DNA of 47,543 nt from Actinomycetota bacterium (lineage in GTDB: Bacteria > Actinomycetota > Actinomycetes > Nanopelagicales > Nanopelagicaceae): the NCBI GenBank assembly GCA_016870455.1, contig VGBN01000006.1, positions 1 through 47,543 of the forward strand. Reading direction: 5' to 3'. This document shows, piece by piece, positions 1-9,988 of this stretch. Position 1 is the first letter of the stretch; every line of letters begins with the position of its first letter. The notes under the pieces are model-generated. The model did not search any database. It was given only the letters and a program-made list of their open reading frames with translations, and was not told the DNA's origin. The translations under genes were made by a program, and so were the position numbers.

Positions 1-739
1 TAGCAGTTAGCACCAAAGCATCTCCAGTACTAATTGCAGTTGTTGCAGAAAGTGGTGCGGTGTATACCTGCTCAGGTGTGCCTTGTTGAATAATCTTTCC
101 TTGTCGCATCAATGCAACTAAATCAGCTGATACCAACGCCTCTTCTCGATCATGGGTTACTAAAATTGCTGTGGTATTTTGATTTCGTAATAGTTTTATG
201 ACATCAGCTCGTAGCTCACCTCTAAGTTGGGCATCTAATGCAGAAAATGGCTCATCTAACAAAATAATAGCTGGCTTAACTGCAAGCGCTCTTGCCAATG
301 CCACTCGGGTTTGCTGACCGCCAGATAATTGATTTGGCATACGATTTTCCAAACCAGTTAAATTGGTAAGAGATAACATCTGCTTTACCACCTGCTTTAT
401 CTGCTCCTTAGTTAGCAAGGTGCGATCTACACCAAATGCAATATTTTCAGCCACATTAAGGTGTGGAAATAGCGCTCCCTCTTGTGGCACATAACCAATC
501 TTTCGCTTATGGGCAGGCAATACCAATGATGAAAGTGAGACCAACTGCTTATCAAATCTAATAGTGCCGGCACTTGGTTGAATCAATCCGGCGATTGCCC
601 TTAACAAGGTGGTTTTGCCACAACCAGATGGGCCAAGTAAGGCAGCAATTTGGCCAGCACCTATGTTAAATGAGAGGTTATCTAACACCTTTCGGGTGCC
701 CAATTCGACATCTAAATTTTTTATCTCAACTGATGTCAT
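1..739 (-). CDS. fbpC: ABC transporter ATP-binding protein, Fe3+/FbpC-type (truncated by window edge)
   Basis: Minus-strand translation from the ATG at 739 reads MTSVEIKNLDVELGTRKVLDNLSF...LLGPSGCGKTTLLRAIAGL (Walker A)...NQLSGGQQTRVALARALAVKPAIILLDEPFSALDAQLR (signature and Walker B)...LVTHDREEAL. It runs off the left edge and overlaps/abuts the permease gene. Confidence 0.9.
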   Translation of the reverse strand, partial: MTSVEIKNLDVELGTRKVLDNLSFNIGAGQIAALLGPSGCGKTTLLRAIAGLIQPSAGTIRFDKQLVSLSSLVLPAHKRKIGYVPQEGALFPHLNVAENIAFGVDRTLLTKEQIKQVVKQMLSLTNLTGLENRMPNQLSGGQQTRVALARALAVKPAIILLDEPFSALDAQLRGELRADVIKLLRNQNTTAILVTHDREEALVSADLVALMRQGKIIQQGTPEQVYTAPLSATTAISTGDALVLTA

Positions 740-741
740 CT

Positions 742-2259
742 TTACCCTACCAATTCTGCGTGTGTTTCATTTCGATCAGATTTATCTGGTCTACTTAAAA
801 TAAAGGTTGGAATCGCAGCAATTAAGATCAAGATTAATGCATAAGGAGCAGCTTCATTAAATCGATTAATCGCCGCATAAGACCAGATCTGAGTAGCTAA
901 GGTTTCAAAACCTGTGGGTCTAAGCATTAAGGTTGCTGGCAACTCCTTCATGGCAGTTAAGAAAACCAATACCGCACCTAATGCAATACCTGGGAAGGCA
1001 ATTGGCGTTACTACATTTTTTAATACTAACCAGCGATTAAGTCCTAAGGTAGCTGCTACCTCTTTTGCACCAGTTGGAACTGCTCTTAGAGATGCGCTCA
1101 TACTGGCAATTGATTTAGCTAAAAACAATAATGAGTAAGCAAATGCTAATAAGAAAGTGCTTTGATATATCGGACCTAACTTAGAACCAAATGAGACTAA
1201 CGCTAATCCAACTACCACACCAGGAAGTGCGTGGGCAATTAAAATTAATCTACTGCTGAATTGAGAAAAGCGATTGCTGCGTTCAGTAAGCAAGATACCA
1301 AGTGGAATAGATAGCAACAGTGCGATTAATGCACCAAGTAATGCCACGGTTATGGTTGAAAAACTTGCCTGCAATAAAAGTTGCCAAGAGATCTCTACCG
1401 TATTGGAAAAAAATCTACTTAGTAAAACATAAACTGGGATAACAATAGCTAGTACAGCATAAACTCCAATTAAAGCTGAGGTAGTAGCTACGTAACTACT
1501 CCTCTTAATTAAGGCAGATTTAATGGTGGTGGTTTTAATAGCCACCCCAGCCTGTTGTTTGCGCCTTATATTTTCATCTGCAAAGACAAACAAGGCTGAT
1601 AAAACAATTAAGACTAAACTAATTACTGCAGCAGCTGTGCGATCATAAGATGCCCGGTACATATTTTGAATAGTCACAGTCAAGGTATCCACATTTAATA
1701 AGGAGACAGCTCCAAAATCACTCATGGTGTAAAGCCCAGCTAGCAGTAGCCCACCACTTAGATGAGTTTTAATTTGAGGCAGTACCACCTTAAAAAAGGT
1801 CTTTGGGTAGGTAAGTCCTAAGGATCTGGCAACTTCAATCTGGGATGCATCAACCCTGGCAAATCCTGCCAGTGACGCCAAAGTTACATATGGCAGGGTA
1901 GTTAAAAAGAGAATCAAAACTGCTGCAAAAAATCCAGAAAACCCTGGCGCAAATGCGATCCAGGTATAGGTAAATACATAGGATGGAATTGCAAGTGGTA
2001 GAACAGCTGGAATTACCAACCATGGCTTTGCTGGCAGCTCTAAGAAATGTAATCCTGCGGCAATTACCAAGCCAAAAAAGCCGGTTAAAAGGACCACCAT
2101 TAACACCAGCAAAGCGGTAGTGCCTACTACCTCAAGAGTTTTTACTCTAACCAGTAGTGCAATTGACTCATTAACTGGCTTTTGCGCTGCCCGAATCAAA
2201 AGGTAAAGCAGCGGAATCAGTGAGAGTGCAACAACTAAGGCAGCAGTAGTAGAAACCAA
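742..2259 (-). CDS. fbpB: ABC transporter permease, iron(III)-type two-domain permease (FbpB-like)
   Basis: 505-aa multi-TM ORF with two BPD-type permease repeats (EVARSLGLTYPKTFFKVVLPQIK; EVAATLGLNRWLVLKNVVTPIAFPG), between a solute-binding protein and an ATPase. Putative TTG start; the frame is open further upstream. Confidence 0.88.
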   Translation of the reverse strand: MVSTTAALVVALSLIPLLYLLIRAAQKPVNESIALLVRVKTLEVVGTTALLVLMVVLLTGFFGLVIAAGLHFLELPAKPWLVIPAVLPLAIPSYVFTYTWIAFAPGFSGFFAAVLILFLTTLPYVTLASLAGFARVDASQIEVARSLGLTYPKTFFKVVLPQIKTHLSGGLLLAGLYTMSDFGAVSLLNVDTLTVTIQNMYRASYDRTAAAVISLVLIVLSALFVFADENIRRKQQAGVAIKTTTIKSALIKRSSYVATTSALIGVYAVLAIVIPVYVLLSRFFSNTVEISWQLLLQASFSTITVALLGALIALLLSIPLGILLTERSNRFSQFSSRLILIAHALPGVVVGLALVSFGSKLGPIYQSTFLLAFAYSLLFLAKSIASMSASLRAVPTGAKEVAATLGLNRWLVLKNVVTPIAFPGIALGAVLVFLTAMKELPATLMLRPTGFETLATQIWSYAAINRFNEAAPYALILILIAAIPTFILSRPDKSDRNETHAELVG

Positions 2260-2336
2260 AGCAGTACCTAATCTGCCTTGGCGTTGATACAGCCCTAAAC
2301 TTTTTAGGGAAGGATTTTGGGTAAGTATTGGCGTGG

Positions 2337-3350
2337 TTATAGCAGACCTACCTCAATTAATAAATCCTGAGTCTGGCTAATATTTCTTAAGCTGCCTAAA
2401 TCAATCGCAGGGGATCCGATTAGATCTAAGGCGGGCAGATTAGCTGGCGGTTGAATGGATGGAATTGGTGAGTACTCATGGGTTTGCTCAACAAACTGTT
2501 TTTGCGAGGCAGGTGAGGTAAGGAAATTGATTAACTCAATTGCAGCATCTTGTTTTTTGCTTGAATTTAATACTCCAGCACCAGAGAGATTTATTAAATT
2601 TCCTAAATCACCTGGTTCGAAGTAGCCATTTACCACATTGATTTGACGACCTAACGCCTCTGCGACCTCCCAGGTGTAGTAATGATTTACTAAACCAAGT
2701 GAAATCTCCCCTTTATCAATTGCCTCAACAATTACGGAGTTTTTTGGATATATCTTCACGCCATTTGCACGCAGGCTACTTAGCCAACTTTTTGCAAAGG
2801 CTCTGCCCTTACTTTCAATTACTGCAGTTAAGAAGGCTTGAAAGGAGGCGTTGGTAGGTGCAATTCCTATCTGATCTTTATAAATTGGCTTAGTTAGATC
2901 TGAGATACTTTTTGGCTGGGTTTTAACCCGTTTTGGATCATAGGCAAATACTCGAACCCGGGCAGTTACCCCCACCCAATTTCGCTGAGCTTGATTAAAC
3001 TTTGCTGGAATCTGATTTGCCACATCCGTTGACAGTTGAGTGAACAGATTTGCCGCACTAACCGCACCAAGTGAGCCAGCATCTTGGGCTAAAAACACAT
3101 CTGCCGAAGAGTTTGAACCCTCCTCTAAAATTTGGGCAGCTAACTCCGCTGAATCTGCATATCTAACATTTAACTTAATCCCAGTTTGTTCAGTAAATTG
3201 GGTAAAAAATGGTGAAATAAATTTTTCTGATCTACCCGAGTAGATAGTTAACTCAGATACCTGCTCTGAGTTTGGTGCGCCAAAGCTGCACCCGCTAATT
3301 AGCGAAAGCACCAAAGCGGTTATAAAACCAACTCTGACCACCTTGCCCAT
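2337..3350 (-). CDS. fbpA: Iron ABC transporter substrate-binding lipoprotein (FbpA/FutA-like)
   Basis: Signal peptide with lipobox (LSLISGC) followed by LTIYSGRSEKFISPFFTQFTEQTGI...ADVFLAQDAGSLGAV, typical of the family. Confidence 0.88.
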   Translation of the reverse strand: MGKVVRVGFITALVLSLISGCSFGAPNSEQVSELTIYSGRSEKFISPFFTQFTEQTGIKLNVRYADSAELAAQILEEGSNSSADVFLAQDAGSLGAVSAANLFTQLSTDVANQIPAKFNQAQRNWVGVTARVRVFAYDPKRVKTQPKSISDLTKPIYKDQIGIAPTNASFQAFLTAVIESKGRAFAKSWLSSLRANGVKIYPKNSVIVEAIDKGEISLGLVNHYYTWEVAEALGRQINVVNGYFEPGDLGNLINLSGAGVLNSSKKQDAAIELINFLTSPASQKQFVEQTHEYSPIPSIQPPANLPALDLIGSPAIDLGSLRNISQTQDLLIEVGLL

Positions 3351-3376
3351 ATCTGCAAGGTTATTACCCTTTACCT

Positions 3377-3404
3377 AATTACGCAACATTTATGTTGCGT
3401 AATT
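3377..3404. promoter_or_regulatory. Perfect inverted repeat AATTACGCAACAT-TT-ATGTTGCGTAATT upstream of fbpA (candidate operator)
   Basis: Two exactly complementary 13-nt arms separated by 2 nt, read directly in the rlmN-fbpA intergenic region. No U-tract follows on the minus strand. Confidence 0.6.
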
Positions 3405-3423
3405 GATCACACCAGGCTAACCC

Positions 3424-4527
3424 CTACTTACCAGCCTGTGCTGCTGCAAGTTGGCCACAGGCACCATCAATCTCTCGTCCTCTGGTATCTCGAACAGTTA
3501 CTGGCACTCCATACCCTTCCAAAATCTCAACAAATGCCCGCTCATCATCTGCCCGAGAGGCGGTCCATTTAGAGCCTGGAGTTGGATTTAACGGAATCAA
3601 ATTAACATGAGCATTTTTATTTTTTAGCAGCCGTCCTAATAAATCAGCCCGCCATGCTTGATCATTAATATCTCTGATCAAGGCGTACTCAATTGAGTAT
3701 CTTCTGCCAGTTTTCGCCTCATACTTATCAGCAGCTTGTAATACCTCTTTAACCTTCCATCTTTGATTTACCGGCACCAAGCTATCGCGTAGCTCATCAT
3801 CTGGGGTGTGAAGTGAGATCGCAAGGGTTACTGGAATATCCTCATCAATTAATTTTTCAATACCACTTACTAAACCAACGGTGGAAAGTGTCACCGATCT
3901 TGCTCCAATACCTAAGCCATCTGGTTGTGGATTTGTAATATTTCTAATTGATTGCATCACCGCTTTGTAATTAGCCATCGGCTCACCCATGCCCATAAAG
4001 ACTACATTTGATAATCGAGTAGCACCACCTGGTAACTCACCTAGATCACAGGCCCGAGCTGCCATTACCACCTGGGCGGTAATCTCACCTGCAGTTAGAT
4101 TTCTAGTTAATCCTGCTTGGCCAGTTGCGCAAAATGGACATTGCATTCCGCAACCTGCTTGGGATGAGATACAGACAGTGGTTCGGTCGGTGTATCTCAT
4201 TAAAACTGACTCCACTAAGACACCATCATGTAAGCGCCAGAGATCTTTTCTTGTTCGCCCGCCATCACAGGTAACTGAGCGCACCAATGTAAGCAACTTA
4301 GGCAAAAAGGCTTCCGCTAACTTACTTCGTAACTCCTTTGGAATATCGGTAAAGCTCTCAGCATCATCATTGTGGTGGGTAAAAAAATGGACCGCTAACT
4401 GATTGGCTCTAAATGCTGGCAGCCCTAACTCAACTGCCCGCTCTTTTCGCTCTGCTAAATTTAAATCTGCTAAATGAACTGGCGTCTTTTTCTTAACTGC
4501 AGGTGCTTCAAATACAAGATCAGCCAT
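3424..4527 (-). CDS. rlmN: 23S rRNA (adenine2503-C2)-methyltransferase RlmN
   Basis: Radical SAM motif [14 protein letters not shown], plus [13 protein letters not shown] and [12 protein letters not shown]. Confidence 0.96.
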   Translation of the reverse strand: MADLVFEAPAVKKKTPVHLADLNLAERKERAVELGLPAFRANQLAVHFFTHHNDDAESFTDIPKELRSKLAEAFLPKLLTLVRSVTCDGGRTRKDLWRLHDGVLVESVLMRYTDRTTVCISSQAGCGMQCPFCATGQAGLTRNLTAGEITAQVVMAARACDLGELPGGATRLSNVVFMGMGEPMANYKAVMQSIRNITNPQPDGLGIGARSVTLSTVGLVSGIEKLIDEDIPVTLAISLHTPDDELRDSLVPVNQRWKVKEVLQAADKYEAKTGRRYSIEYALIRDINDQAWRADLLGRLLKNKNAHVNLIPLNPTPGSKWTASRADDERAFVEILEGYGVPVTVRDTRGREIDGACGQLAAAQAGK

Positions 4528-5376
4528 CTATAAATACCGATTGATTAATTCAAATGCAAACCAGACCGCAGGTGCAGTAAAGAGGGCAGAATCTAATCGA
4601 TCCATGATGCCACCATGACCAGGTAGTAAATTAGACATATCTTTTATTGCTAAATCTCGCTTAATTGCAGATTCAATCAAATCACCACAGGTTGCAGTAA
4701 CGACCGTCATTAATCCAATCACCGCTCCGACATACCAGCTGGTTTCAAAGAGGTAGTGAAATATTGCAGCCCCACCAATTACAGCAGCGATGGCACCACC
4801 AATTAACCCCTCCCAACTTTTCTTTGGGCTAATGCTGGGTGCAATTTTGTGCTTTCCAAGTAATACCCCTGCGATATATGCAAAGGTGTCATTACAGGCG
4901 ATCAATGCCACCAGCGCAAAGATTCTCATCGCACCATCTGGATGGTTGGCCAGTAACAAAATAAAGCCACCTAAAACTGCCAAATAAAATGTAATAAATA
5001 CTGCTGAGGTTGATCTTTTAATAAAATCTTTTTGGGAGATAAGTAAAAGAGTAAACATCAAAATTGGAATCATAAGTCCAGCGGCAACTGCCAACCCTTG
5101 AGTATTGCCATTCCAGGTTGCCACCAATAAGACTGTGGCGGCAATCATCAAAACATAATCGGGTAGCTCTATCCCGCCTTTGCCATAAGCGGCGGTAATC
5201 TCTCTAATTCCAATCATGATTACTATCCAAATAAAGCCAAAAAACAAAAGTGGAGCGGTATTTATTGTGCCAAAGATTAATCCCAGTAAGAGAAGTGATA
5301 CAGCAATTGATGGTAGAAGTTTGCGACCTGCTTTTTTGTTTATCGCATCATTTATTGCGTGCAGGTCTGCCATCAC
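4528..5376 (-). CDS. cdsA: Phosphatidate cytidylyltransferase
   Basis: Multi-TM protein with the CdsA signature SPKKSWEGLIGG...GDLIESAIKRDLAIKDMSNLLPGHGGIMDRLDS. The true start may be the ATG at 5373. Confidence 0.95.
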   Translation of the reverse strand: MMADLHAINDAINKKAGRKLLPSIAVSLLLLGLIFGTINTAPLLFFGFIWIVIMIGIREITAAYGKGGIELPDYVLMIAATVLLVATWNGNTQGLAVAAGLMIPILMFTLLLISQKDFIKRSTSAVFITFYLAVLGGFILLLANHPDGAMRIFALVALIACNDTFAYIAGVLLGKHKIAPSISPKKSWEGLIGGAIAAVIGGAAIFHYLFETSWYVGAVIGLMTVVTATCGDLIESAIKRDLAIKDMSNLLPGHGGIMDRLDSALFTAPAVWFAFELINRYL

Positions 5377-5939
5377 TAGACCTCTAGTAACTCTGCTTCT
5401 TTATGCTTTAGCAACTCATCTATTTTGGCGGTGTGCTCACCAGTAATCTTTTCCAACTCTTTTTCAGCACGGACTAGATCATCTTTACCAACCTTGCCAT
5501 CTTTTTCTAACTTCTCCATCGCCTCTTTAGCGCTTCGACGAATGGCACGAATGGAAACCTTAGACTCCTCGGCTTTGCTCTTTGCCACCTTAATAAACTC
5601 TTTGCGTCGCTCCTCGGTAAGTTGGGGAAAGTTAACTCTAATTACAGTTCCATCTGAGCCAGGATTAACACCTAGATCTGAATCTCGAATCGCCTTTTCA
5701 ATTCCAGCCATGGCGCCTTTGTCATATGGAGTAATCAAAGCAAGTCGGGCCTCCGGCACCTGAACTGTGGCAAGTTGGGACAGTGGCGTGCCAGTTCCGT
5801 AGTAATCAACCATCAACTTAGCAAACATTGCCGGGTGAGCCCGGCCAGTTCTGATGGTAGAAAAATCCTCTTTTGCAACCTCAATTGCTTTATTCATCTT
5901 GGTATTGCACTCAGCTAGTGAGGTATTTAGATCTGGCAT
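5376..5939 (-). CDS. frr: Ribosome recycling factor
   Basis: FSTIRTGRAHPAMF...TPYDKGAMAGIEKAI...LTEERRKEFIKVAK. The listed ORF starts at a TTG (5948); the ATG at 5939 after GGAG is preferred. Confidence 0.96.
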   Translation of the reverse strand: MPDLNTSLAECNTKMNKAIEVAKEDFSTIRTGRAHPAMFAKLMVDYYGTGTPLSQLATVQVPEARLALITPYDKGAMAGIEKAIRDSDLGVNPGSDGTVIRVNFPQLTEERRKEFIKVAKSKAEESKVSIRAIRRSAKEAMEKLEKDGKVGKDDLVRAEKELEKITGEHTAKIDELLKHKEAELLEV

Positions 5940-6002
5940 ATCTTCCAACTCCTTTATTCAATCTAACTCTACTAGCAAATTACCAACCACTAGAAATAAG
6001 GC

Positions 6003-6719
6003 TTATGAGACTAAGGTTCCAATACTTTCACCTGAGACCGCCCGCTTAATATTGCCCTGATTCTTCAAATCAAAGATCACTATTGGCAGTTTATTCTCAC
6101 GGCAGAGTGCAAAGGCTGCTGCATCTGCCACTGCCAAAGATTTGCTCAAAACCTCATCATATGAGATCGCTTCATACTTAGTAGCGCTCTTATCCTTGCG
6201 CGGATCTGCCGAGTAAACCCCATCCACCCCACTTTTTGCCAGTAACAACGCATTGACACCAATTTCAAGTGCTCGCTGCGCTGCAACTGTGTCAGTGGTA
6301 AAAAATGGCATACCAGCGCCAGCGCCGAAAATTACAACTCTGCCCTTTTCTAAATGTCTAATAGCACGTCTTGGTACATATGGCTCTGCCACCTGACCCA
6401 TTGTGATTGCAGTCTGTACCCGAGTTTCAATTCCTGCTTTTTCTAAAAAATCCTGTAGCGCCAGACAGTTCATAACTGTGCCCAGCATTCCCATGTAATC
6501 AGCTCTGGCCCGATCCATGCCTCGTTGTTGTAACTCAGCGCCTCTAAAGTAATTTCCACCACCTACCACGATGGCAATTTGTGTCCCACCCTTTACTACC
6601 TGGGCAATCTGATTTGCAACATCATTCACTACATCAGGATCAACACCGATGCCTTTTTCGCCACCAAAAACCTCACCAGATAATTTAAGGAGCACTCGTT
6701 TGTAGCTCTTACGTGGCAT
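6003..6719 (-). CDS. pyrH: UMP kinase
   Basis: [15 protein letters not shown]...VGGGNYFRG...GTGNPFFTTDT-like region [19 protein letters not shown]. Confidence 0.96.
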   Translation of the reverse strand: MPRKSYKRVLLKLSGEVFGGEKGIGVDPDVVNDVANQIAQVVKGGTQIAIVVGGGNYFRGAELQQRGMDRARADYMGMLGTVMNCLALQDFLEKAGIETRVQTAITMGQVAEPYVPRRAIRHLEKGRVVIFGAGAGMPFFTTDTVAAQRALEIGVNALLLAKSGVDGVYSADPRKDKSATKYEAISYDEVLSKSLAVADAAAFALCRENKLPIVIFDLKNQGNIKRAVSGESIGTLVS

Positions 6720-6751
6720 GAGTGCTCCCTTAATTAATTTATATAACTAGT

Positions 6752-7588
6752 TTACTGACCTACGCGGAATCGATTGAAGGCAGACACGGCAGTCTTTGCC
6801 TCATCCACAATTTGTTGCACCGTCTTCTTTGCATCCTTTGCAAAGGCCTGCTCAAGTAGAGATACCTCTTTTACAAAGCCGGCAACTCGACCCTCCACAA
6901 TCTTGGCGATTGCACCCTCTGGCTTTCCTTCAGCCCGAGCACTCTCCTCAGCTAGCCTGCGCTCCTTTGCAATCTCATCAGCTGGAACCTGATCTCGGCT
7001 AACAAATTGTGGTGCAAAGGCGGCAATATGTTGGGCAATATCTTTGCCAACACTCTCGGCTGCACTCTTTAATTGAACTAAAACTCCAACCTGTGGTGGC
7101 AGATCAGGAGAGGTTTTGTGTAGGTAAAGTGAGACTGGCGAACCAGTTAAAACTGAGATTCGCTTAATCTCAATCTTCTCTCCCAGCATCGCATTGCCCT
7201 CATCTACTACCTCTTGCACAGTTTTGCCTGAGCCAAGCTTTGAGGATAAAAATTTATCTAACTCACCAATTTTTGATGAAGCTAAATGGTTTAACAACTC
7301 ATCTGCTAAAGCTTGAAACTTATCTCCCTTTGCAACGAAGTCAGTCTCACAATTTAATTCAAGCATTACCCCAAGATCACCCTCTGCCTTTGCGGTAACT
7401 AAACCATTTGAGGTAGCTCTACCTTCACGCTTGGTAACACCCTTTAATCCCTTAACTCGGATGATCTCAACCGCTTTTTGGTAATCACCACCTGCCTCAT
7501 CTAATGCTTTCTTGCAATCAAGCATTCCAGCAGCAGTCTGCTCCCGTAATCTTTTAACATCCTCTGCTGTGTATGCCAAATTACTCAC
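6752..7588 (-). CDS. tsf: Elongation factor Ts
   Basis: [25 protein letters not shown]...[14 protein letters not shown] start overlapping the rpsB stop. Confidence 0.96.
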   Translation of the reverse strand: MSNLAYTAEDVKRLREQTAAGMLDCKKALDEAGGDYQKAVEIIRVKGLKGVTKREGRATSNGLVTAKAEGDLGVMLELNCETDFVAKGDKFQALADELLNHLASSKIGELDKFLSSKLGSGKTVQEVVDEGNAMLGEKIEIKRISVLTGSPVSLYLHKTSPDLPPQVGVLVQLKSAAESVGKDIAQHIAAFAPQFVSRDQVPADEIAKERRLAEESARAEGKPEGAIAKIVEGRVAGFVKEVSLLEQAFAKDAKKTVQQIVDEAKTAVSAFNRFRVGQ

Positions 7589-8396
7589 CCTTATCTTCAG
7601 TTGACTCTTTAATTAAATCTTTTTCCCAATCAGCAAGCGGCTGTTCAACTGTTTTCTCAGCAGCGGCGGCTGCTTCAGCAGCTGCCTTATCTGCAATCTT
7701 TGCTGCATTTGCTGATCTAATCTGAAGACCTGCTGCAATTGCATCGGTCATTACTCGAGTCAGCAGTGCAATAGATCTAATCGCATCATCATTACCAGGG
7801 ATCTTAAAATCAACCTCATCTGGATCACAGTTTGTATCCAAAATGGCAATTACAGGAATACCAAGTTTTTTAGCCTCAGCCAAAGCTATGTGCTCCTTCT
7901 TGGTATCAATCACCCAAATTGCCGCAGGCAACTTGGTCATATTACGAATTCCATCCAGGTTTTTATTTAACTTCTCACGCTCGCGGCGGAGAACAAGTAA
8001 CTCTTTCTTTGTTAAAAGTTGATCATTTGCACTCTCTAGCGCCTCTAACTCTTTTAATCTAAGCACGCGCTTATAGACAGTTGGGAAGTTAGTAAGCATT
8101 CCGCCTAGCCATCTTTCTATTACATAAGGCATACCAACTCTGGCAGATTGCTGCTTGATTGGCTCATGTGCCTGCTTTTTGGTGCCAACGAAAAGTACAT
8201 GGCCACCCTTTGCAACTGCATCTTTAATAAACTCATAAGCGGCATCAATTAGCGCTAATGATTGTTGGATATCGATGATGTAGATGCCATTGCGCTCAGT
8301 GAAGATGTAGCGCTTCATCTTTGGATTCCATCGACGGGTCTGATGTCCAAAGTGAACACCGCTGTCGAGGAGCTCTCGCATTGTTACAACTGCCAT
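7581..8396 (-). CDS. rpsB: 30S ribosomal protein S2
   Basis: [41 protein letters not shown]...[12 protein letters not shown]. Confidence 0.97.
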   Translation of the reverse strand: MAVVTMRELLDSGVHFGHQTRRWNPKMKRYIFTERNGIYIIDIQQSLALIDAAYEFIKDAVAKGGHVLFVGTKKQAHEPIKQQSARVGMPYVIERWLGGMLTNFPTVYKRVLRLKELEALESANDQLLTKKELLVLRREREKLNKNLDGIRNMTKLPAAIWVIDTKKEHIALAEAKKLGIPVIAILDTNCDPDEVDFKIPGNDDAIRSIALLTRVMTDAIAAGLQIRSANAAKIADKAAAEAAAAAEKTVEQPLADWEKDLIKESTEDKGE

Positions 8397-8415
8397 TTAG
8401 GCACACTCCTTTATC

Positions 8416-8445
8416 GCTCTTTTTCACCCTTGGGTAATAAAGAGC
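8416..8445 (-). promoter_or_regulatory. rpsB 5' leader hairpin adjacent to the ribosome-binding site
   Basis: On the minus strand GCTCTTT ATT ACCC AA GGGT GAA AAAGAGC forms a nested stem just before the AAAGGAG Shine-Dalgarno of rpsB. Confidence 0.5.
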
Positions 8446-8656
8446 ACTCGGTTTGTGATCTAGCAATCTGCTAAATCCCTAGCATCTTCGAACCGAGTAG
8501 TTATCACTAACTACACCGAACAGGTTCTTAAATCATTAATTAGTAATCAATTAATCACTTTAAGATGCGTGAAGTCACAAGATTTTTACACCCTGTGCTA
8601 GGGCAAATCCTACCTGAGCTTTTTACCCTAAAAATCCACAATCTAATCCCATAACT

Positions 8657-8839
8657 ATGCGCAAAGGTAGGCCAGTAATCCAAAATCAGCGCATGAGAGC
8701 TGCGGTAGTTATAACCGCCCTACTGGTGGGGGTGGTGATGGGTATTGGCTTTGATGATTACAAAAGTATCAATTGCGAGTTAAGTTTTAGCTCCTACTGT
8801 CAACCAGAGTTTTCATCAAAGATTCGCCGCAGCTTTTAA
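8657..8839 (+). CDS. Possible small single-TM membrane protein (60 aa)
   Basis: ORF MRKGRPVIQNQRMRAAVVITALLVGVVMGIGFDDYKS... has one hydrophobic segment. It sits in the rpsB-MTase intergenic region and overlaps the 3' end of the convergent methyltransferase gene by 24 bp. Not antisense to a conserved gene over most of its length. Confidence 0.4.
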   Translation: MRKGRPVIQNQRMRAAVVITALLVGVVMGIGFDDYKSINCELSFSSYCQPEFSSKIRRSF

Positions 8840-9985
8840 CTCATCCGCCAACAACTTAGCTAGATATGGCTTGATCTGCCACTGCTTTAGTAACTCCTCA
8901 TACCTTGTTATCTCAATCAAGGATGGCTTTGCTCCGGTAAAGATTGCTCTAATTAAAATATTACGTGCGGTGTGCTCACCACCAATAAACTCCACAATAT
9001 CTACCCGATACCCAAGAAGTTTTAAAATCTGTGCCCTAAGTGAATCTGTCATTAGGTCAACGAGGCGCTCTTTAACCAACCCATACTTAGTCAGTAACTC
9101 CCATGGTTCAGGTGAGCTCTTAATCTGAGTTTGAAGCTCATGCATACAACATGGCGCTGCCATTATTACTTTGGCTTTGTTTTTGACCGCCCAGAAAAGA
9201 GCATCATCAGTTGCCGTATCACAGGCATGAAGTGCAATTGCAATATCTACCTTTTGATTTGGGGTATCAGATATTTTTGCTGCAATAAATTTGGCATCAA
9301 CCTTTAACTTAGCTGCCACTTTTTTATTGTGCTCCTTTGAATCTAACCGTTCATCTACTCCTAAGATTGAAACCTTTTGGTATCTATCCTTTAAAAATTC
9401 TTGAACGGCAAAGGTTAAGTAGGCATGACCACAACCTAAATCAACCACTGAGATCTCATCCTGATTATTTAGATCAGCATCTAATGTTTGGTTGATCAAT
9501 CTTAAAAACTCATCCACCTGCCTGTACTTATCCATCTTGCTGGGTTTAATCCGCCCCAAAATGTCAGATAGTTCAAGTGCTTTAAATACCTGATTGTTCT
9601 CCGGCAACAATCTCATCTTTTGGCGATCATGGGAGAGATCCCGAGTTAACTTCACCTTACTTATCGCAACTAACGCCTCATCTTTTTTAGAGATCCTCAC
9701 CTGGTAGGACTCATCTTGAGTATCTACTAATAGATTGGCGTAACCACTTTCAAACAATTGAGTAAAGTTAAAATCAGCTGCCACATTTTTAGTCAAATCT
9801 TTTTTGCCATCACTTGAAACTACCTGCCACTTGATCTCATCTTTTATTAATACCGGCTTGATATCAATCCGCTCATACTCAGTTTGCATATTTCGGCGCC
9901 GGCCTGAAAGGACTGCTCTTACAAACTTTTCTGACCTTATCCGGTTACCTAATTCAATAAAGGCAGAGGGTAATTCAATCTTCAC
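8816..9985 (-). CDS. Class I SAM-dependent methyltransferase (Methyltransf_32-like)
   Basis: SAM-binding motif VVDLGCGHAYLTFAVQEFL, followed by ALHACDTATDDALFWAV and MAAPCCMHEL, typical of this uncharacterised family. N-terminal ~150 aa extension. Confidence 0.75.
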   Translation of the reverse strand: MKIELPSAFIELGNRIRSEKFVRAVLSGRRRNMQTEYERIDIKPVLIKDEIKWQVVSSDGKKDLTKNVAADFNFTQLFESGYANLLVDTQDESYQVRISKKDEALVAISKVKLTRDLSHDRQKMRLLPENNQVFKALELSDILGRIKPSKMDKYRQVDEFLRLINQTLDADLNNQDEISVVDLGCGHAYLTFAVQEFLKDRYQKVSILGVDERLDSKEHNKKVAAKLKVDAKFIAAKISDTPNQKVDIAIALHACDTATDDALFWAVKNKAKVIMAAPCCMHELQTQIKSSPEPWELLTKYGLVKERLVDLMTDSLRAQILKLLGYRVDIVEFIGGEHTARNILIRAIFTGAKPSLIEITRYEELLKQWQIKPYLAKLLADELKAAANL

Positions 9986-9988
9986 AAA

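Noticed and set aside
3989-4402. 137-aa plus-strand ORF
   Set aside because: Fully antisense to the rlmN radical-SAM core; no independent coding evidence.
8535-8555. ATTAATT-AGTAATC-AATTAAT AT-rich dyad upstream of rpsB
   Set aside because: Low-complexity AT sequence; such dyads are expected by chance in AT-rich intergenic DNA.
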